Source: Amylostereum areolatum (taxonomy: Eukaryota; Basidiomycota; Agaricomycetes; Russulales; Stereaceae). From it: a stretch of 64,000 nucleotides of DNA. Below the pieces are notes generated by a model. That model had not been told where the DNA came from. It did not search any database and worked only from the letters and a program-made list of their open reading frames with translations. The stretch is taken from assembly GCA_012932865.1 (NCBI GenBank), contig SAXG01000019.1, positions 558,001 through 622,000 of the forward strand, read 5' to 3'. Of this stretch, positions 41,999-52,332 are shown one piece after another; position 1 is the stretch's first letter, and every line of letters starts with the position of its first letter. The position numbers and the translations under genes were made by a program.

Positions 41999-42888
41999 GT
42001 CCAGTGACTGGCAGATCATCCAAGTCACCCAAGAGAGAGAGAGAGAAAGGAGAATGGATGGCAGGAGAGGGTCCAAGTCCAGGGGTAGGGCCGAAGCAAT
42101 ACGGGGGAACGAAGAGGACACATCTAAGAAAATGGATGGCAGAGGAGAGCCTATATATGTACAGGATCGATGATGCGAGAATGGTGCGAGCGGGGAGAGA
42201 ACAGTAAGGAAAAGGAAGGGGGAGGATGTGGTCCAGAGCAATGATGTCATAGATGGAAAGATAAGAGGAGTCAGGCTGGATGACGTCATGCAGAGCATGA
42301 CATGAGTGTGATCCGCGATACCGCGGTTTTTTGACAGGTACCTGTGGTCTCAAAATCAAGACCTCAATCCTACAGGTATACAGGCACGCAGGTACCTGTA
42401 CCTACGGGTTGGAAACCCGCGGGTGTGCCTGGAGGGTACCAAACAGGTACCCACCGGTATCACAGCCCATGTCCACCTTGGTCACTTTAAATGGTCAATA
42501 GGTAACAAATATGGATGGATAGGTTATCAAGGGTATAGTAGACCATAAGGTGGTGGAAGATGCATTCTGTAGAGTTTAGGAGGGTAGAAGCTTGTTAAGA
42601 GCAAAAATGATGGCTCAGGCATCAATTTTAGGGCCCACAGGTTTTCTCACAGAACCTTTGCAGGTTACCTGTTGTCTCAGAATCATACCTCATCCTTACG
42701 GTATCAGGCACACAGTACATGTATCCGCGGGTTGGGATACCTGCGGGTGTTCCTGAAGGGTACCAAACAGGTTACCCATAGGTATAGCAACTCGTGTCAT
42801 GCCTTGACGTCATGGTGATGGGAAATGTAATCATGCGATCTGAACACGATGTAGCTACAAAAAGGGAAAGGATTGAGCAATCTGTGAC
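41999..42888 (-). repeat. Family B LTR fragment, split by a MITE
   Basis: It matches the family B LTRs at 51960-52332 and 58680-59050. The outer TGTTAGGGATTGG end is missing, and a hAT-like MITE (42291-42806) lies inside. The start of the LTR is near 42888, followed on the plus strand by a family B 3' interior fragment (42889-43119, end of the chromodomain region). Confidence 0.85.
42291..42806. mobile_element. hAT-like MITE, 516 bp, subfamily 2
   Basis: Termini CAGAGCATGACATGAG (left) and CAAGGCATGACACGAG (right, inverted) are flanked by the perfect 8-bp duplication ACGTCATG (42283-42290 and 42807-42814). Internal CAGGTACCTGT palindromes resemble those of the MITE at 5486-6140, but the tips differ. 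Non-coding. Confidence 0.87.
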
Positions 42889-43119
42889 TTACCCCTCTTT
42901 AAGGCGCACTTTCGCTGGGAGCGTAAGTTCTCGTCCATCGTGGATGCAAGAAATTCGGCCTGGTCAGACCATGATTTTAGTGATCGCGGGGCATTGGGAC
43001 AAAGGCGGTGGAATCAGCGATAGCATCCTTGCATGTTGTAATGCAGAGTCGCCGGTTCCTCCATTTGTTCTCAGAGTCGGGGTATCCAAGCCATTTGACG
43101 AGGTATTCAATGCTGCGTT
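42889..43119 (-). pseudogene. Family B 3' interior fragment
   Basis: The sequence is collinear with 52333-52560 (end of pol, chromodomain C-terminus), diverged by several indels. It is cut at 43119 by the family A LTR. Confidence 0.8.
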
Positions 43120-43524
43120 TGTCACGGATCGCTCCATTTCTCCTTGTTTGCAGACCTTGTACACCGACACGTCACGGCACATGACCTTCTTTGCATCACA
43201 TGCTTCAATGACTTCATTGCCCACTTCCGAACGGGGTTCCGCATCCTTATCTATGACATCATTGCTCCGACTTCGTCCTCCCCCCATAACTCCTTTCTTA
43301 TTGTCCCCCCGCTCGCACCACTATCGCATCACATTGCACATTTCCCACTTGTATTAAGGACAGTTTTCTCTTCCCTTTTTCCTAGACTGTCCATCTTGTT
43401 ATACGGTACTGTAGCACACGTTGCACTACCCTAGACCCCGGCACTCTCAAATCTATTGTCTCTTCTCGCTCCTCCCATCGTCGCGACTTAGGGCTCCATC
43501 GGTCTCATAAACTCATTTCTGACA
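43120..43524 (+). repeat. Family A LTR (5')
   Basis: The 405-bp segment runs from TGTCACGGATCGCTCC to TTTCTGACA. The TATA region is degenerate (TATTAAGG). AGACTGTCCAT at 43384-43394 is the predicted RNA start. Confidence 0.9.
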
Positions 43525-43525
43525 C

Positions 43526-43536
43526 ATGGACAGTCT
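43526..43536 (+). other. Self-priming PBS of family A (contains an ATG)
   Basis: ATGGACAGTCT, one base after the LTR, is a perfect 11-base complement of AGACTGTCCAT at 43384-43394 (and 51905-51915). The PBS itself includes an ATG, followed by an open frame to the N gap. Confidence 0.65.
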
Positions 43537-43593
43537 ACCCTACGCCTACCTCGCACCTCTTCCCCCATTTACCTCTGCCGTCTCTACGATGTT

Positions 43594-43618
43594 NNNNNNN
43601 NNNNNNNNNNNNNNNNNN
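43594..43618. other. Assembly gap (25 N)
   Basis: The run of Ns falls exactly where family A leader sequence stops and host-like sequence begins. Its true length is unknown. Confidence 0.99.
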
Positions 43619-45240
43619 GGTCCGAAAGCCCCCAACCTGTCTCCGGGGAACGAACAGATCCTCAACCTCACCGTCGCGCTGACCGGCTTCACACAATCCT
43701 TCACCGCTTCCCAGCGCCTTTCGCGCTGGAGACGGCGCTATTCGGTGCGTTTGCTCACTCGCCCTGGGTCGAGTCGTTTAGGAATCCTCACACCCTTACC
43801 CCATCCTCGCAGGTGTGTTTTCACCCTTCTGATCATCCTGTCGACGTGGTTCCCGGTGTGCGCATCCGTCTGTTCTCTCGTGGACGGGCGTTGTGTGACG
43901 CGGGCTCGCAGGCAGCGGGGGCTTCGCACCGTGCCCAACCTCGCGATGCTGCTCAGCACTCATCATGTACGAACCGCAACGACGCACTGGGCGCTCCAAC
44001 TCAACAGCCTGTCTGCGCTCTCCAAGGGACTCCTCGCCACCGAATCCGTCGCGGAAAACTGCCTCTCACAAACGGCGCTCCCGTTCATTTCATGCGCGTC
44101 GGCGGGAGTGTTGTTCCCCACGGACGTCGCGGTCCTGGTCGACGCGGACCAGCTGTGCGTACCCGCCATCCTCCTGCCCATCAACGTGCGTTCCTTCCCC
44201 TCTCGCCCATCTTGAAGAAGGTCATGGAATGCGCGCGCACACCAGATCGTCCTGGGGGACGCGATCGTCGTCTGGCGCGCTGGGATCTTCTGGAGTCGGA
44301 AATGGGCGCTGTGCGCCGTGTCGGCGGCGCTCCTCCTCTTGACGCTCGGTACATACATCAAATTCCCTCGCTGGAATGAACAAGCGCCCAGGCCGGCTCA
44401 CCGCAGTACTTAATTCCAGTCACGTCCATCCTCGACTCCAGGAATGCGTGCACACGGTCGGGAGGAGCTCCTCGCGGAACTGCGCGTCGGCACGAGCTCA
44501 GGGTTGCGCGTGCGTCGCGTCGCTGGCCACGACGCCGTTGGGCGACGAGCCTCATCGGCTACAAAGCGTGGTGCGTTCCTCTTCTTCCCTTGCTTTCTTC
44601 TTCCCGTCCGTTCCCTGTACCGAGTTGCGCCGACGCGTTGCGATGCCAGGCGCCACCGAGAGCTCGTCCGAAGCCATTTTCAAGACGGAGGCACCAGCAC
44701 GATGTCCGAGAAGATCATGACGGCTGCTCTTCGAGTCCGGGTGCTCTAACCCTGTCTCTGGGTGCGTTGTCCCGCTGGTGCGGACATCCTACTACAGAGA
44801 CCTGACATGGGTGCTGGCAGGCTTCGTCGTCGCGTACGAAGTCGTGGTACCGAGCTCTAACGCCTGGCACGCGATCTCGGGCCCCTCGCGGTGCGCTTCA
44901 ACAAATCGGGTCCGACTTGTCAAGTCCGGTCTCATCCACGTCACAGTGCGTGCCATCCCCCCTCTTCGAAGTCACCGTACCAGCTCACCGTCATTGGGGC
45001 ACATCTCTGGAAAGGCATCTCACCCGGGTCATCATCGTCCTGGTATGCCCTCGAGAAGACGCACTGCGACCGCAACTTCACGTATGACCAGTCCGCGTTC
45101 GTCGTCGCCTGCGGCTCCGCTTCGGTCGGTCACGGTCGACAACGTGAAGCGCGACGGGAAAACACCTAGCGTATTTTCCCGGAGGGGGGTCAATTGACGA
45201 GGCAGATGAGGCTTCGAAGGCGAGGCGAAGAGGATATTAG
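43619..45240 (+). pseudogene. Membrane-protein paralogue inside the gypsy leader (degraded)
   Basis: Exon pieces of the same family as 23074-24569 occur in order: FALETALFG then VFTLLIILSTWF (across an intron at about 43743-43812); the helix-rich exon about 43918-44184; IVLGDAIVVWRAGIFWS (about 44252-44347); SLATT-like then SLIGYKAW, which need a one-base shift; SEKIM then LLFESG, another shift; CLEKTHCDRNFTYD near 45050-45090, another; and an acidic DEADEAS tail ending at a TAG near 45238-45240. Three frameshifts make it a pseudogene, or mark poor sequence next to the gap. GC content is higher than in the complete paralogue. Confidence 0.65.
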
Positions 45241-45274
45241 TTTCAGGAAGGACGCGTGGGACGGCAGTAAAAAA

Positions 45275-45822
45275 AGCCCTTACACCACGGATCTCCCAAA
45301 CGCACCAGTCTTCCTCCCGTTCGACGGTAAACCAATCACCCCCCGAGATGACGCACCCCCTACCCTACCCCTGGTCCGACACTGTCACTGTCAACTGCCT
45401 CGTCCCCGTCCAGAACCTCTGCAAGAAGGACCCGTGGACTGCACACGGCGTCAACTTCCGCATCTTCGAGTGGAGGTGGCATAAGGATTACGGTACGGTC
45501 GTCCCCGCCCTGTATACCCGGATCACTACGTGCATCAACGTAGATCTCGAGCACCTTGAGTTCACCTCTCCACGCCCCCACCTATCACACGTACCTCATC
45601 CAGAACACCCCCAACCCGATCCTCCAGACCAGCTTCACCTCCGTCTCCCAGTTCAACCGCTGGACCCCCGAATCTACCCCGCCCCCAATCCTCCGTCCCA
45701 CCATCAAGGGTAAGACCCTTCGTCACCGCCACCACGAACACAAGATCCGCCAGGCAATAAAAGCCGGCTACCTCACCAAGAAACTCCTCGGCCGTCGCCC
45801 CGTCACGGCGGACTTTTTCTAG
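45275..45822 (+). pseudogene. Family A ORF0 (upstream of gag)
   Basis: KSPYTTDLPNAPVFLPF, then YPWSDTVTVN, NFRIFEWRWHKDYG, then after a frameshift near 45560 PESTPPPILR, HHEHKIRQAIKAGYLTKKLL and LGRRPVTADFF, ending TAG at 45820-45822. Family B encodes the same protein on its minus strand at about 58640-58071, ending at the same TTTTTCTAGA. Its N-terminal codons (CRLYDV) are left of the gap, so the gap plus pseudogene sit inside ORF0. I know no function; it has a basic helical C-terminus. Confidence 0.55.
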
Positions 45823-46413
45823 ACCACCATCACGTCCCCCGCAGTCCCTCGTCCCCCCACTCCAAACTTCCCCCCAGGCGTCTTTCGAGACTACTGTCCT
45901 GAAGAGTACTACATCCTCACCTCGCAGCAGACTAAGGAATCCGTACGTTGGCAGCACAACGAACCAAACCGGCAACGTCAAGACTGGTACTTCGACGACC
46001 GCGACGAACAACCCTACGTTGAAAAATCGGATTTTGCCACTGCTGCGGACGTTCTACAGCGCTTCCTGAACCCTCCTCCTACCAACTCGCCCCCACCCCG
46101 TCGATGTACTGTAGTCGAAGTCCCAGAAGGGATCAACTACAACGACACAACTGGGAAGTGGTACACCTATAGACGGAACAAGAACGGAACCCCAGGATGA
46201 TCAGTAGTTGAGTGGCAGCCCACTTCGTTCAGTCCCATCCAAGATCACTGGTCGTGGCATCATAACCAGCAATTCCTCACCCCCGCCGACTTCCTTGTTG
46301 CAAAACAAGTTGAGGACGAAGTTGAAGAAGCAGAAGAACACCGATGAGAAACCCTACGCCGCCTTGATCAAGAAATCGCCCAATCCCTCACCGTCCCCCT
46401 TCCCTTCGACAAG
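45823..46413 (+). pseudogene. Family A pre-gag region (no ATG)
   Basis: After the ORF0 stop the same frame reads PTPNFPPGVFRDYCPEEYYI, DWYFDDRDEQPYVEKSDF, then GKWYTYRRNKNGTPG and a TGA near 46198. The following frame ends just before the Gag ATG at 46414. It corresponds to the family B segment around WYFNDEEGFPYVEQ. No initiator ATG is visible. Confidence 0.5.
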
Positions 46414-47440
46414 ATGGCCGATGCTGAACCCAAACCTGCCGTCTCCAAGCGGGAGATCGGCCCCAAGCCAAAGCCATTCAAAGGCAATAGACACAACACC
46501 CTCCGGTTCTCCCTTGAGCTCCATATGTTCCTGTGCATTAACAAGGATGTTTATACCACAGATGACGCCAAGATGATGCTCCTCCTCAGCTTGATGGAGG
46601 ACGACACAGCGAAAGCCTGGGCCATGCATTGCCGCATGGAGCTCTTCGACGATGAAGACAGGAAGGAAGATGCTGAAGCCCTCGGCCTCAAGCCCCCGAC
46701 GCTCCACTACAACTCCTACAAAGAGCTCTTCGAGAGGTTCGGTAAAGACTTTGTGCCCGTTGATCTGAAGATAGAGGCTCAGCGTAAGATCAACGAGCTC
46801 GCGATGACCACCTGGGACGTCACCGACTTTATCACCGAGTTTGAGATGCTGGCAACCATGTCGGGGTACGACGACGAGGCGCTAATCCACTTTTTCAAGA
46901 AGGGACTTCAGTGTGACCTTGGCAAGCAGGTGGCCCGGTCATACCCATTCCCTACCAACCTTGCAGAGTGGAAGGAGCGCACCCGCTGCATCAACCACCA
47001 ATGGCTTGAAGAGAACCCGGAGAGGAAGAGCAGTCAGTCCAAGGGGGCTGTCGCGCTCACCTCGAACGGTTCCACCAACAACTTCCTCGTCACGCCGAGT
47101 CGGCGCCTTCACCAACACCATGACCCACCCTGCGAAGCTGACAGATGATGAATGGGCCAAGATGATGCGTGAAGGCAAGTGTTTCATGTGTCGACAAGCT
47201 GGTCACGTCTCCCGCGACTGCCCCAACTGCGACTCGAGCGCGCAACGGGTGGGCGCAGTAGAGACTGGATCCAAGGCCCCTCCCCCGCCGACGAGCACGG
47301 CTCCGCCCACTGCGAAAGCGACCCCAGACCCGTCCAAGACCATCACCGCGATCACTCGCCAGCTGAAAGATCTGGACGCGGAAGGTAAGGAGCAGGCAGT
47401 GGCACTGTTGAAGGATATCCTGGAGTCGCAGGATTTTTGA
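46414..47440 (+). pseudogene. Family A Gag
   Basis: ATG at 46414 (MADAEPKPAVSKREIGPKPK). A retrotransposon capsid domain (LELHMFLCINKDVY; AWAMHCRMELFDDED; FGKDFVPVDLKIEAQRKINE; LIHFFKKGL) runs to a frameshift near 47095, after which the CCHC knuckle CFMCRQAGHVSRDC and an acidic C-terminus ending LESQDF complete it. The normal length of about 340 residues would be restored by one base, so it decayed recently. Confidence 0.85.
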
Positions 47441-47523
47441 AACACCCCCCAATCACGTTGTCTGGCGGAGGCAAAGGACTTATATCATCGGCATCTTAGA
47501 ATTGCTTCTCTGTACTATCATCT

Positions 47524-48519
47524 ATGACCTCATGTGAGCAATCATATCCATCGTGTGTGCACCTCTCTACCGTCACGAAGAACAGGCAGACACCCTCGAT
47601 AACGCTCAAGGTCAAAATGATTGGACGAGCGACAGGCCGACAAATTGATGCAGATGCACTACTTGACAGCGGTGCAGAAGGAATCATCATCAACCGAAGC
47701 TTCGCTGAATGCAAGAAGCTGACTACAGGAAACCTAGAAAACCCGTTCCCTGTGCGTAACGTGGACGGCACCGAAAATATCATGGGCTGGGTGCGTGATA
47801 CGACGACCCAGCAGATCCGGATATACTCGCAAGACTCAAAGGCATATCATAAGGAAGAAGCTGAGTTCTTCATCACCAACATCGGTAATCACAATATGAT
47901 CCTTGGAACAGACTGGCTCGATGAGCATAACCCCACCATAGACTGGCAGCAAGATTGTGTTGACATGCTTCGCTGCCCTCCCTCCTGCACCCTCTCCGAA
48001 CCGACCGTGACAAACCTTGCAACAAAACCGCAAATACCATCATCAATCCGATCACAGCGAAAGGTTCGAGTTGACGAGGCCCCTAAGGTACCTCTAGTCC
48101 CGGACGACCCCTTCCCAGAACCAGTGTATGTCTCCTGGGCCCCTATCCCTACGTATGTCATCCCCGCATGCAGGGTCAAAGGTGTTCGCATCCGCGCATT
48201 CCATCTCTCACCTCTACCTGCCCGGCTTTTCACTGAAGACAACGACGAACGACCCATGGTCTTCCAAGACTGGGAGATCAATGGCCTACATCGCGCTGGG
48301 ATCCTTCCTGAAGTTGACAGCCCTAACCCGGAGGCAGTACCAATCCACGCGGGCTTCACCAAGGCGCAAGAGCTTGCAGAGCACTCAAAGAAAATGCACG
48401 CCCGCAAACCTTTGAAGACTTGGTTCCCCCTCCATACCGCAACTTTGCACCTGTATTCGACAAGAAAACCTCTGAATGACTACCTGACCGGCGACCATGG
48501 AATCATGCCATTGATATGA
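47524..48519 (+). pseudogene. Family A protease and linker
   Basis: A retropepsin-type protease with active site LLDSGAEG (about residue 42), VRNVDGTE and ILGTDWLDEHNP. A long proline-rich linker leads to AGFTKAQELAEHS, after which a frameshift near 48430-48500 displaces the frame from RT. Starts 83 bases after the Gag stop in another frame. Confidence 0.85.
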
Positions 48520-49625
48520 AGGACGGCTTTGAACCCAAGCCCTGCAAGATCTATCCGCTCTCCCCCTCCGAGCAGATCGAGCTCAATACCTTCCTCAACG
48601 ACCACCTGAAGAAGGGCTACATCTGCCCATCGAAATCGTCGCATGCAAGTCCGTTCTTCTTCGTCAAAAAGAAGGATGGGAAGCTGCGGCCTGTACAGGA
48701 CTATCGAGAGCTGAACAAGGGTACCGTCAAGAACGAGTATCCCTTGCCGCTGATCTCAGAAATTGTCGACCGCCTCAAAGGTGCAAAGATCTTCTCCAGA
48801 TGGACGTCCGCTGGGGATACAACAATATCCGCATCAAGGAAGGCAACAAGTGGAAGGCTGCGTTCAGAACGAATCGTGGCTTCTTCGAACCTACAGTGAT
48901 GTGTTTTGGGCTTATGAACTCCCCCGCAATGTTCCAGGCAATGATGAACGAACTTTTCAAGGATCTTATCGACTCGGGCAAAGTCATCATCTACATGGAC
49001 AACATCCTCGTATTCACTCGAACTATGGAAGAACATTGCGCCATAGTATGACAGGTTCTCCAACACCTACAAGACAATGACCTGTTCCTTAAGCCGGAGA
49101 AATGCGTCTTCGAGCAGGACTCCGTTGAATACCTGGGACTCATTATCTCACACGACAAGATCACCATGGACCCCGTCAAGGTAGCTGGTATCCAGGACTG
49201 GCCGACCCTGGACGGTCAAGGACGTGCAATCCTTCCTCGGGTTTGGTAATTTCTACCGACACTTTATCAAGGACTTCTCAAAAATTGCACGACCTCTGTT
49301 TGACCTAACAAAGAAGGACTGCACATGGAATTGGTCGGCGGAATGCCAGACGGCATTTAACGTGCTTAAAGCTGTGTTCACCTCCTCCCCTGTCTTAGTT
49401 ATGCCTGATCCAAGGAAACCCTACCTCGTTGAGGTCGATGCCTCGGACTTCGCTACTGGGGGCATCCTTTCGCAGAGAGGCAACGACGGCCACTGGCATC
49501 CGGTGGCGTATCTGTCAAAGGCCCTATCAGAACCAGAACACAACTATGACATCTACGACAAGGAGCTACTTGCAATCATCCACGCGCTCGAAGCCTGGCG
49601 CCACTACCTCGAAGGCGCCCCCTAA
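48516..49625 (+). pseudogene. Family A reverse transcriptase and RNase H start
   Basis: RT motifs [20 protein letters not shown] and NEYPLPLI lead to a frameshift near 48797, then [31 protein letters not shown] and the polymerase box IIYMDNILVF (D to N in the second catalytic position) with a stop at 49049-49051. The connection domain ([19 protein letters not shown]) and RNase H ([31 protein letters not shown]) follow in further frames. Inactive. Confidence 0.9.
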
Positions 49626-50799
49626 CACCGTCAAAATCTGGACAGATCACAAGAGTCTGGAGCACTTCAAGACGGCGCAGAAGCTGAGCCATGGACAGGC
49701 ACGTTGGGCTCTGTTCCTCACTTGATTTCACTTCTTGCTCATTCACAAACCAGGAGTATCCCATCACCCGGACCCAATGCTTCGACAACCGGATTACAAG
49801 CACGGCATTGAAAATGACAACAAGGAGCGTGTCCTGCTCGACCCCAAATACTTCCAGATACACGCAACGAGGCCAGGAGCAGTAACCTCCCTCGGCGATG
49901 TTGAACTCCGACGATGTATCCGTGACTGCAAAACCAAGGACATCAAGGTTGTTCAAGCTCTGGACGCCATCTTACGAAACGGACTATGTACGCTCGTCAA
50001 GAACCTCCAGGAATGGAACTACGAAGAAGGCCTGGTCCTGTTCGGTATACGTCCCCGCAGATGACGAGTTGCGACGCGACATTGTCAAAATGTACCATGA
50101 ATTGCCCCTGGCTGGACACCCTGGTCACTTCAAGACTTGTCTTTGTCCGCGACTTCGTAGCAGGATGTGCAACCTGTCAGTCAATCAAGACACAGAGCAG
50201 CCGACCCCACATCGACATGATCCCGAACAAAGTACCTGATCGACCATTTGGCGTCATCTCCACCGACTTCATTGTCGAACTCCCTGACTGCAAAGGCTAT
50301 AACACCGTCAATGTCGTAGTTGATCGCCTCACCAAGATGGTGGTTACCACCCCATGCACGACAAAGATCACCAGCAATGGCACGGCTAACATCCTCTTCG
50401 ACAAGGTATATCGACACTATGGCTTAGCAGACAAGATCATCTCGGATCGTGGACCCCAATTTGCTGGACAGGTGATGCGTACACTCAATGAGAAGCTCGG
50501 GATCAAGTCCGCTCTCAGCACGGCGTATCACCCCCAGACAGATGGCCAGACTGAACGTGAAAACCAGAACCTCGAACAGTTCCTGCGAGTATTCTGCAAC
50601 TACCGACAAGATGACTGGGTGAAGTGGTTGCCCTTCTTCGAGTTTTCTCACAACTCTTACACCCATGCAGCTACTGGAAAAGCTCCCTTTGAAGTCCTCT
50701 ACGGTTTCCTCCCCAAGATGTACCCATCCGTAAACCCGTCCTCAAAGGTCCCTACAGTTGAAGAACGCCTACGTCAACTTGAAGAAGTCCGACAGGAGT
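49626..50799 (+). pseudogene. Family A RNase H end and integrase core
   Basis: RNase H end (IWTDHKSLEHFKTAQKL), then the integrase zinc domain (MYHELPLAGHPGH, CATCQ), the core with STDFIVELP, SDRGPQF and HPQTDGQTERENQN (D, D and E present), and YGFLPKMYPSV. A TRIM solo LTR interrupts at 50800. Frameshifts lie near 49620, 49730 and 50060. Confidence 0.88.
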
Positions 50800-51007
50800 G
50801 TTGAAATAAGGCTAAGCCCTGGCCTGTTGCACACAATCAGAGCTCAGTGATATCCTCTATATCAACTACCAACCTGTTCCCACTATCGGACAGGTAGCTC
50901 AGTTGGTTAGAGCACCCTTCTAGAATATGGGAGGTCCTGGGTTCAATCCCCGGCCAGTCCACTTTGTGTTTCACTTTATGACTGAAGGTCCCTCTGTGTT
51001 TTCAACA
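50800..51007 (+). mobile_element. Solo LTR of the tRNA-bearing TRIM, TSD AGGAG
   Basis: The 208-bp segment runs TGTTGAAATAAGG..GTTTTCAACA. The perfect duplication AGGAG lies at 50795-50799 and 51008-51012. The tRNA-like part is at 50888-50961. It occupies the same codon position as the inverted copy at 34945-35152. Confidence 0.93.
50888..50961 (+). ncRNA. tRNA-like Pol III promoter segment in TRIM LTR
   Basis: The 74-base segment can be folded as a cloverleaf. GGACAGG pairs CCAGTCC with one A-A mismatch, the D arm GCTC/GAGC is perfect, the anticodon stem has one T-T mismatch with loop CTAGAAT (AGA in the anticodon position), and the T arm is CTGGG/CCCGG. A box TAGCTCAGTTGG and B box GGTTCAATCC fit the Pol III consensus. 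The AGA triplet would imply serine, but the long variable arm of serine tRNA is missing, so I treat it as tRNA-derived, not a decoding tRNA. Confidence 0.7.
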
Positions 51008-51693
51008 AGGAGATCAAGACCAGCCTCGCCCTCGCATCGGACTTGATGAAGCACTACAATGGCGACACGGTCAGCAAATCAACACAGTTTGCCGTCGGAG
51101 ACAAAGTATGGCTAGAAGGCAAGAATCTGAAGACGATGAGACCGAAAGCTAAGCTCGCCGCCAAACAATTTGGACCCTTCGAGATCATTGACGTCATCAG
51201 CCCAGTCAACTACCGCTTGAAGCTGCCGAAGACGTGGCGAATACATCCAGTCTTCCATGCCTCGTTGCTCACCGCATACAAGGAGACAACGGCACATGGT
51301 CCAAACTATGAACAACCACCGCCTGACCTCATTGATGACAAAGAAGAATACAATGTGGAAGACATCATCGACTCAAAGCCGACCCGCAACAAGAAAGGCA
51401 TACAATACCTCGTCAAGTGGACCGGCTATCCCGACTCTGAAAACACCTGGCTCCCGCATTCGTCACTCTCAAAGGTTATCAACATGATTGATGCCTTCCA
51501 CAAGCGCCATCCAAATGCGCCCCGCCCTGTGCGTTCCCTCGGCATCTCCTTTGACGATTTTCTCGCATCCACCCTTGCAGATGACATCGCGCTCCAGGCG
51601 AAAGCGCGTCTTAAAGGGGGGGTAATGTCACGGATCGCTCCATTTCTCTCTTCGTTTGCAGACCTTGTACACGTGACGCGTCACGGCACATGA
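51008..51693 (+). pseudogene. Family A integrase C-terminus and chromodomain
   Basis: The GPY-like module ([34 protein letters not shown]) is followed by the chromodomain (IQYLVKWTGYPDSENTWLPH). The last codons run through the polypurine tract (AAAGGGGGGGTAA, about 51614-51625) into the LTR. Confidence 0.9.
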
Positions 51694-51959
51694 CTTTCCT
51701 TCACATCACATGCTCCAACGATGTCATTGCCCGGACTTCCGAACGGGGTTCTGCATCCTTATCTATAACATCATTACTCCAGACTTCCGTCCTCCGCCCC
51801 ATGACTCCTTTCTTATTGTTTTCCCCACTTGCACCACTATCGCATCACATCGCATCATCGTTCCCACTTGTATATAAGGACAGTATCTCTTTCCCCTTTT
51901 CCTTAGACTGTCCATCTCGTCATACGGTACTGTAGCGCACGTTGCACTACCCTAGACCC
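51626..51959 (+). repeat. Family A 3' LTR, 3'-truncated
   Basis: The first 334 bases of the LTR, with TATATAAGG at 51871-51879 and AGACTGTCCAT at 51905-51915. The remaining 85 or so bases are absent; family B LTR sequence begins at 51960, and the missing end is not found beyond 59050. Confidence 0.9.
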
Positions 51960-52332
51960 TGTTAGGGATTGGTCCAGCAACTGGCAGATCACCCAAGTCA
52001 CCCAAAGAGAGAGAGAGAAAAAGGATGGATTGGCAGGAGAGGGTCCAAGTCCAGGCGTAGGGCCGAAGCAGTACATGGGGAACGAAGAGGACGATCTAAG
52101 GAAAAGGGGCGCAGAGGAGAGCCTTATATATGTACAGGATCGATGATGTGAGAATGGTGCGAGCAGGAGAGAACAATAAGGAAAAGAAAGGGGGAGGATG
52201 TGGTCCAGAGCGATGATGTCATAGATGGAAAGATAAGAGGAGTCAGGCTGATGACGTCATGTGATGGGAAATGTAATCATGTGACTGAACACGATGCAAC
52301 GAAAAGGGAAAGGATTGAGGCGATCCGTGACA
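51960..52332 (-). repeat. Family B 3' LTR
   Basis: The 373-bp segment on the minus strand runs from TGTCACGGATCGCCTC to CCCTAACA. A minus-strand TATATAAGG lies at 52124-52132. It abuts the truncated family A LTR. Confidence 0.92.

Larger units (their letters stand above)
43120..51959 (+). mobile_element. Ty3/gypsy chromovirus family A (degenerate, with foreign sequence and gap)
   Basis: The order is 5' LTR (43120-43524), PBS, about 60 bases of leader, N gap, membrane-protein pseudogene (to about 45240), then ORF0, pre-gag, Gag, protease, RT, RNase H, integrase with chromodomain, and a 3' LTR missing its last 85 or so bases. Flanking 5-mers do not match (GCGTT on the left; the right end is lost under the family B LTR). 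At least six frameshifts or stops. The two LTRs are roughly 10 percent different, so either the element is old or the 5' LTR belongs to another copy joined across the gap. Confidence 0.8.
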
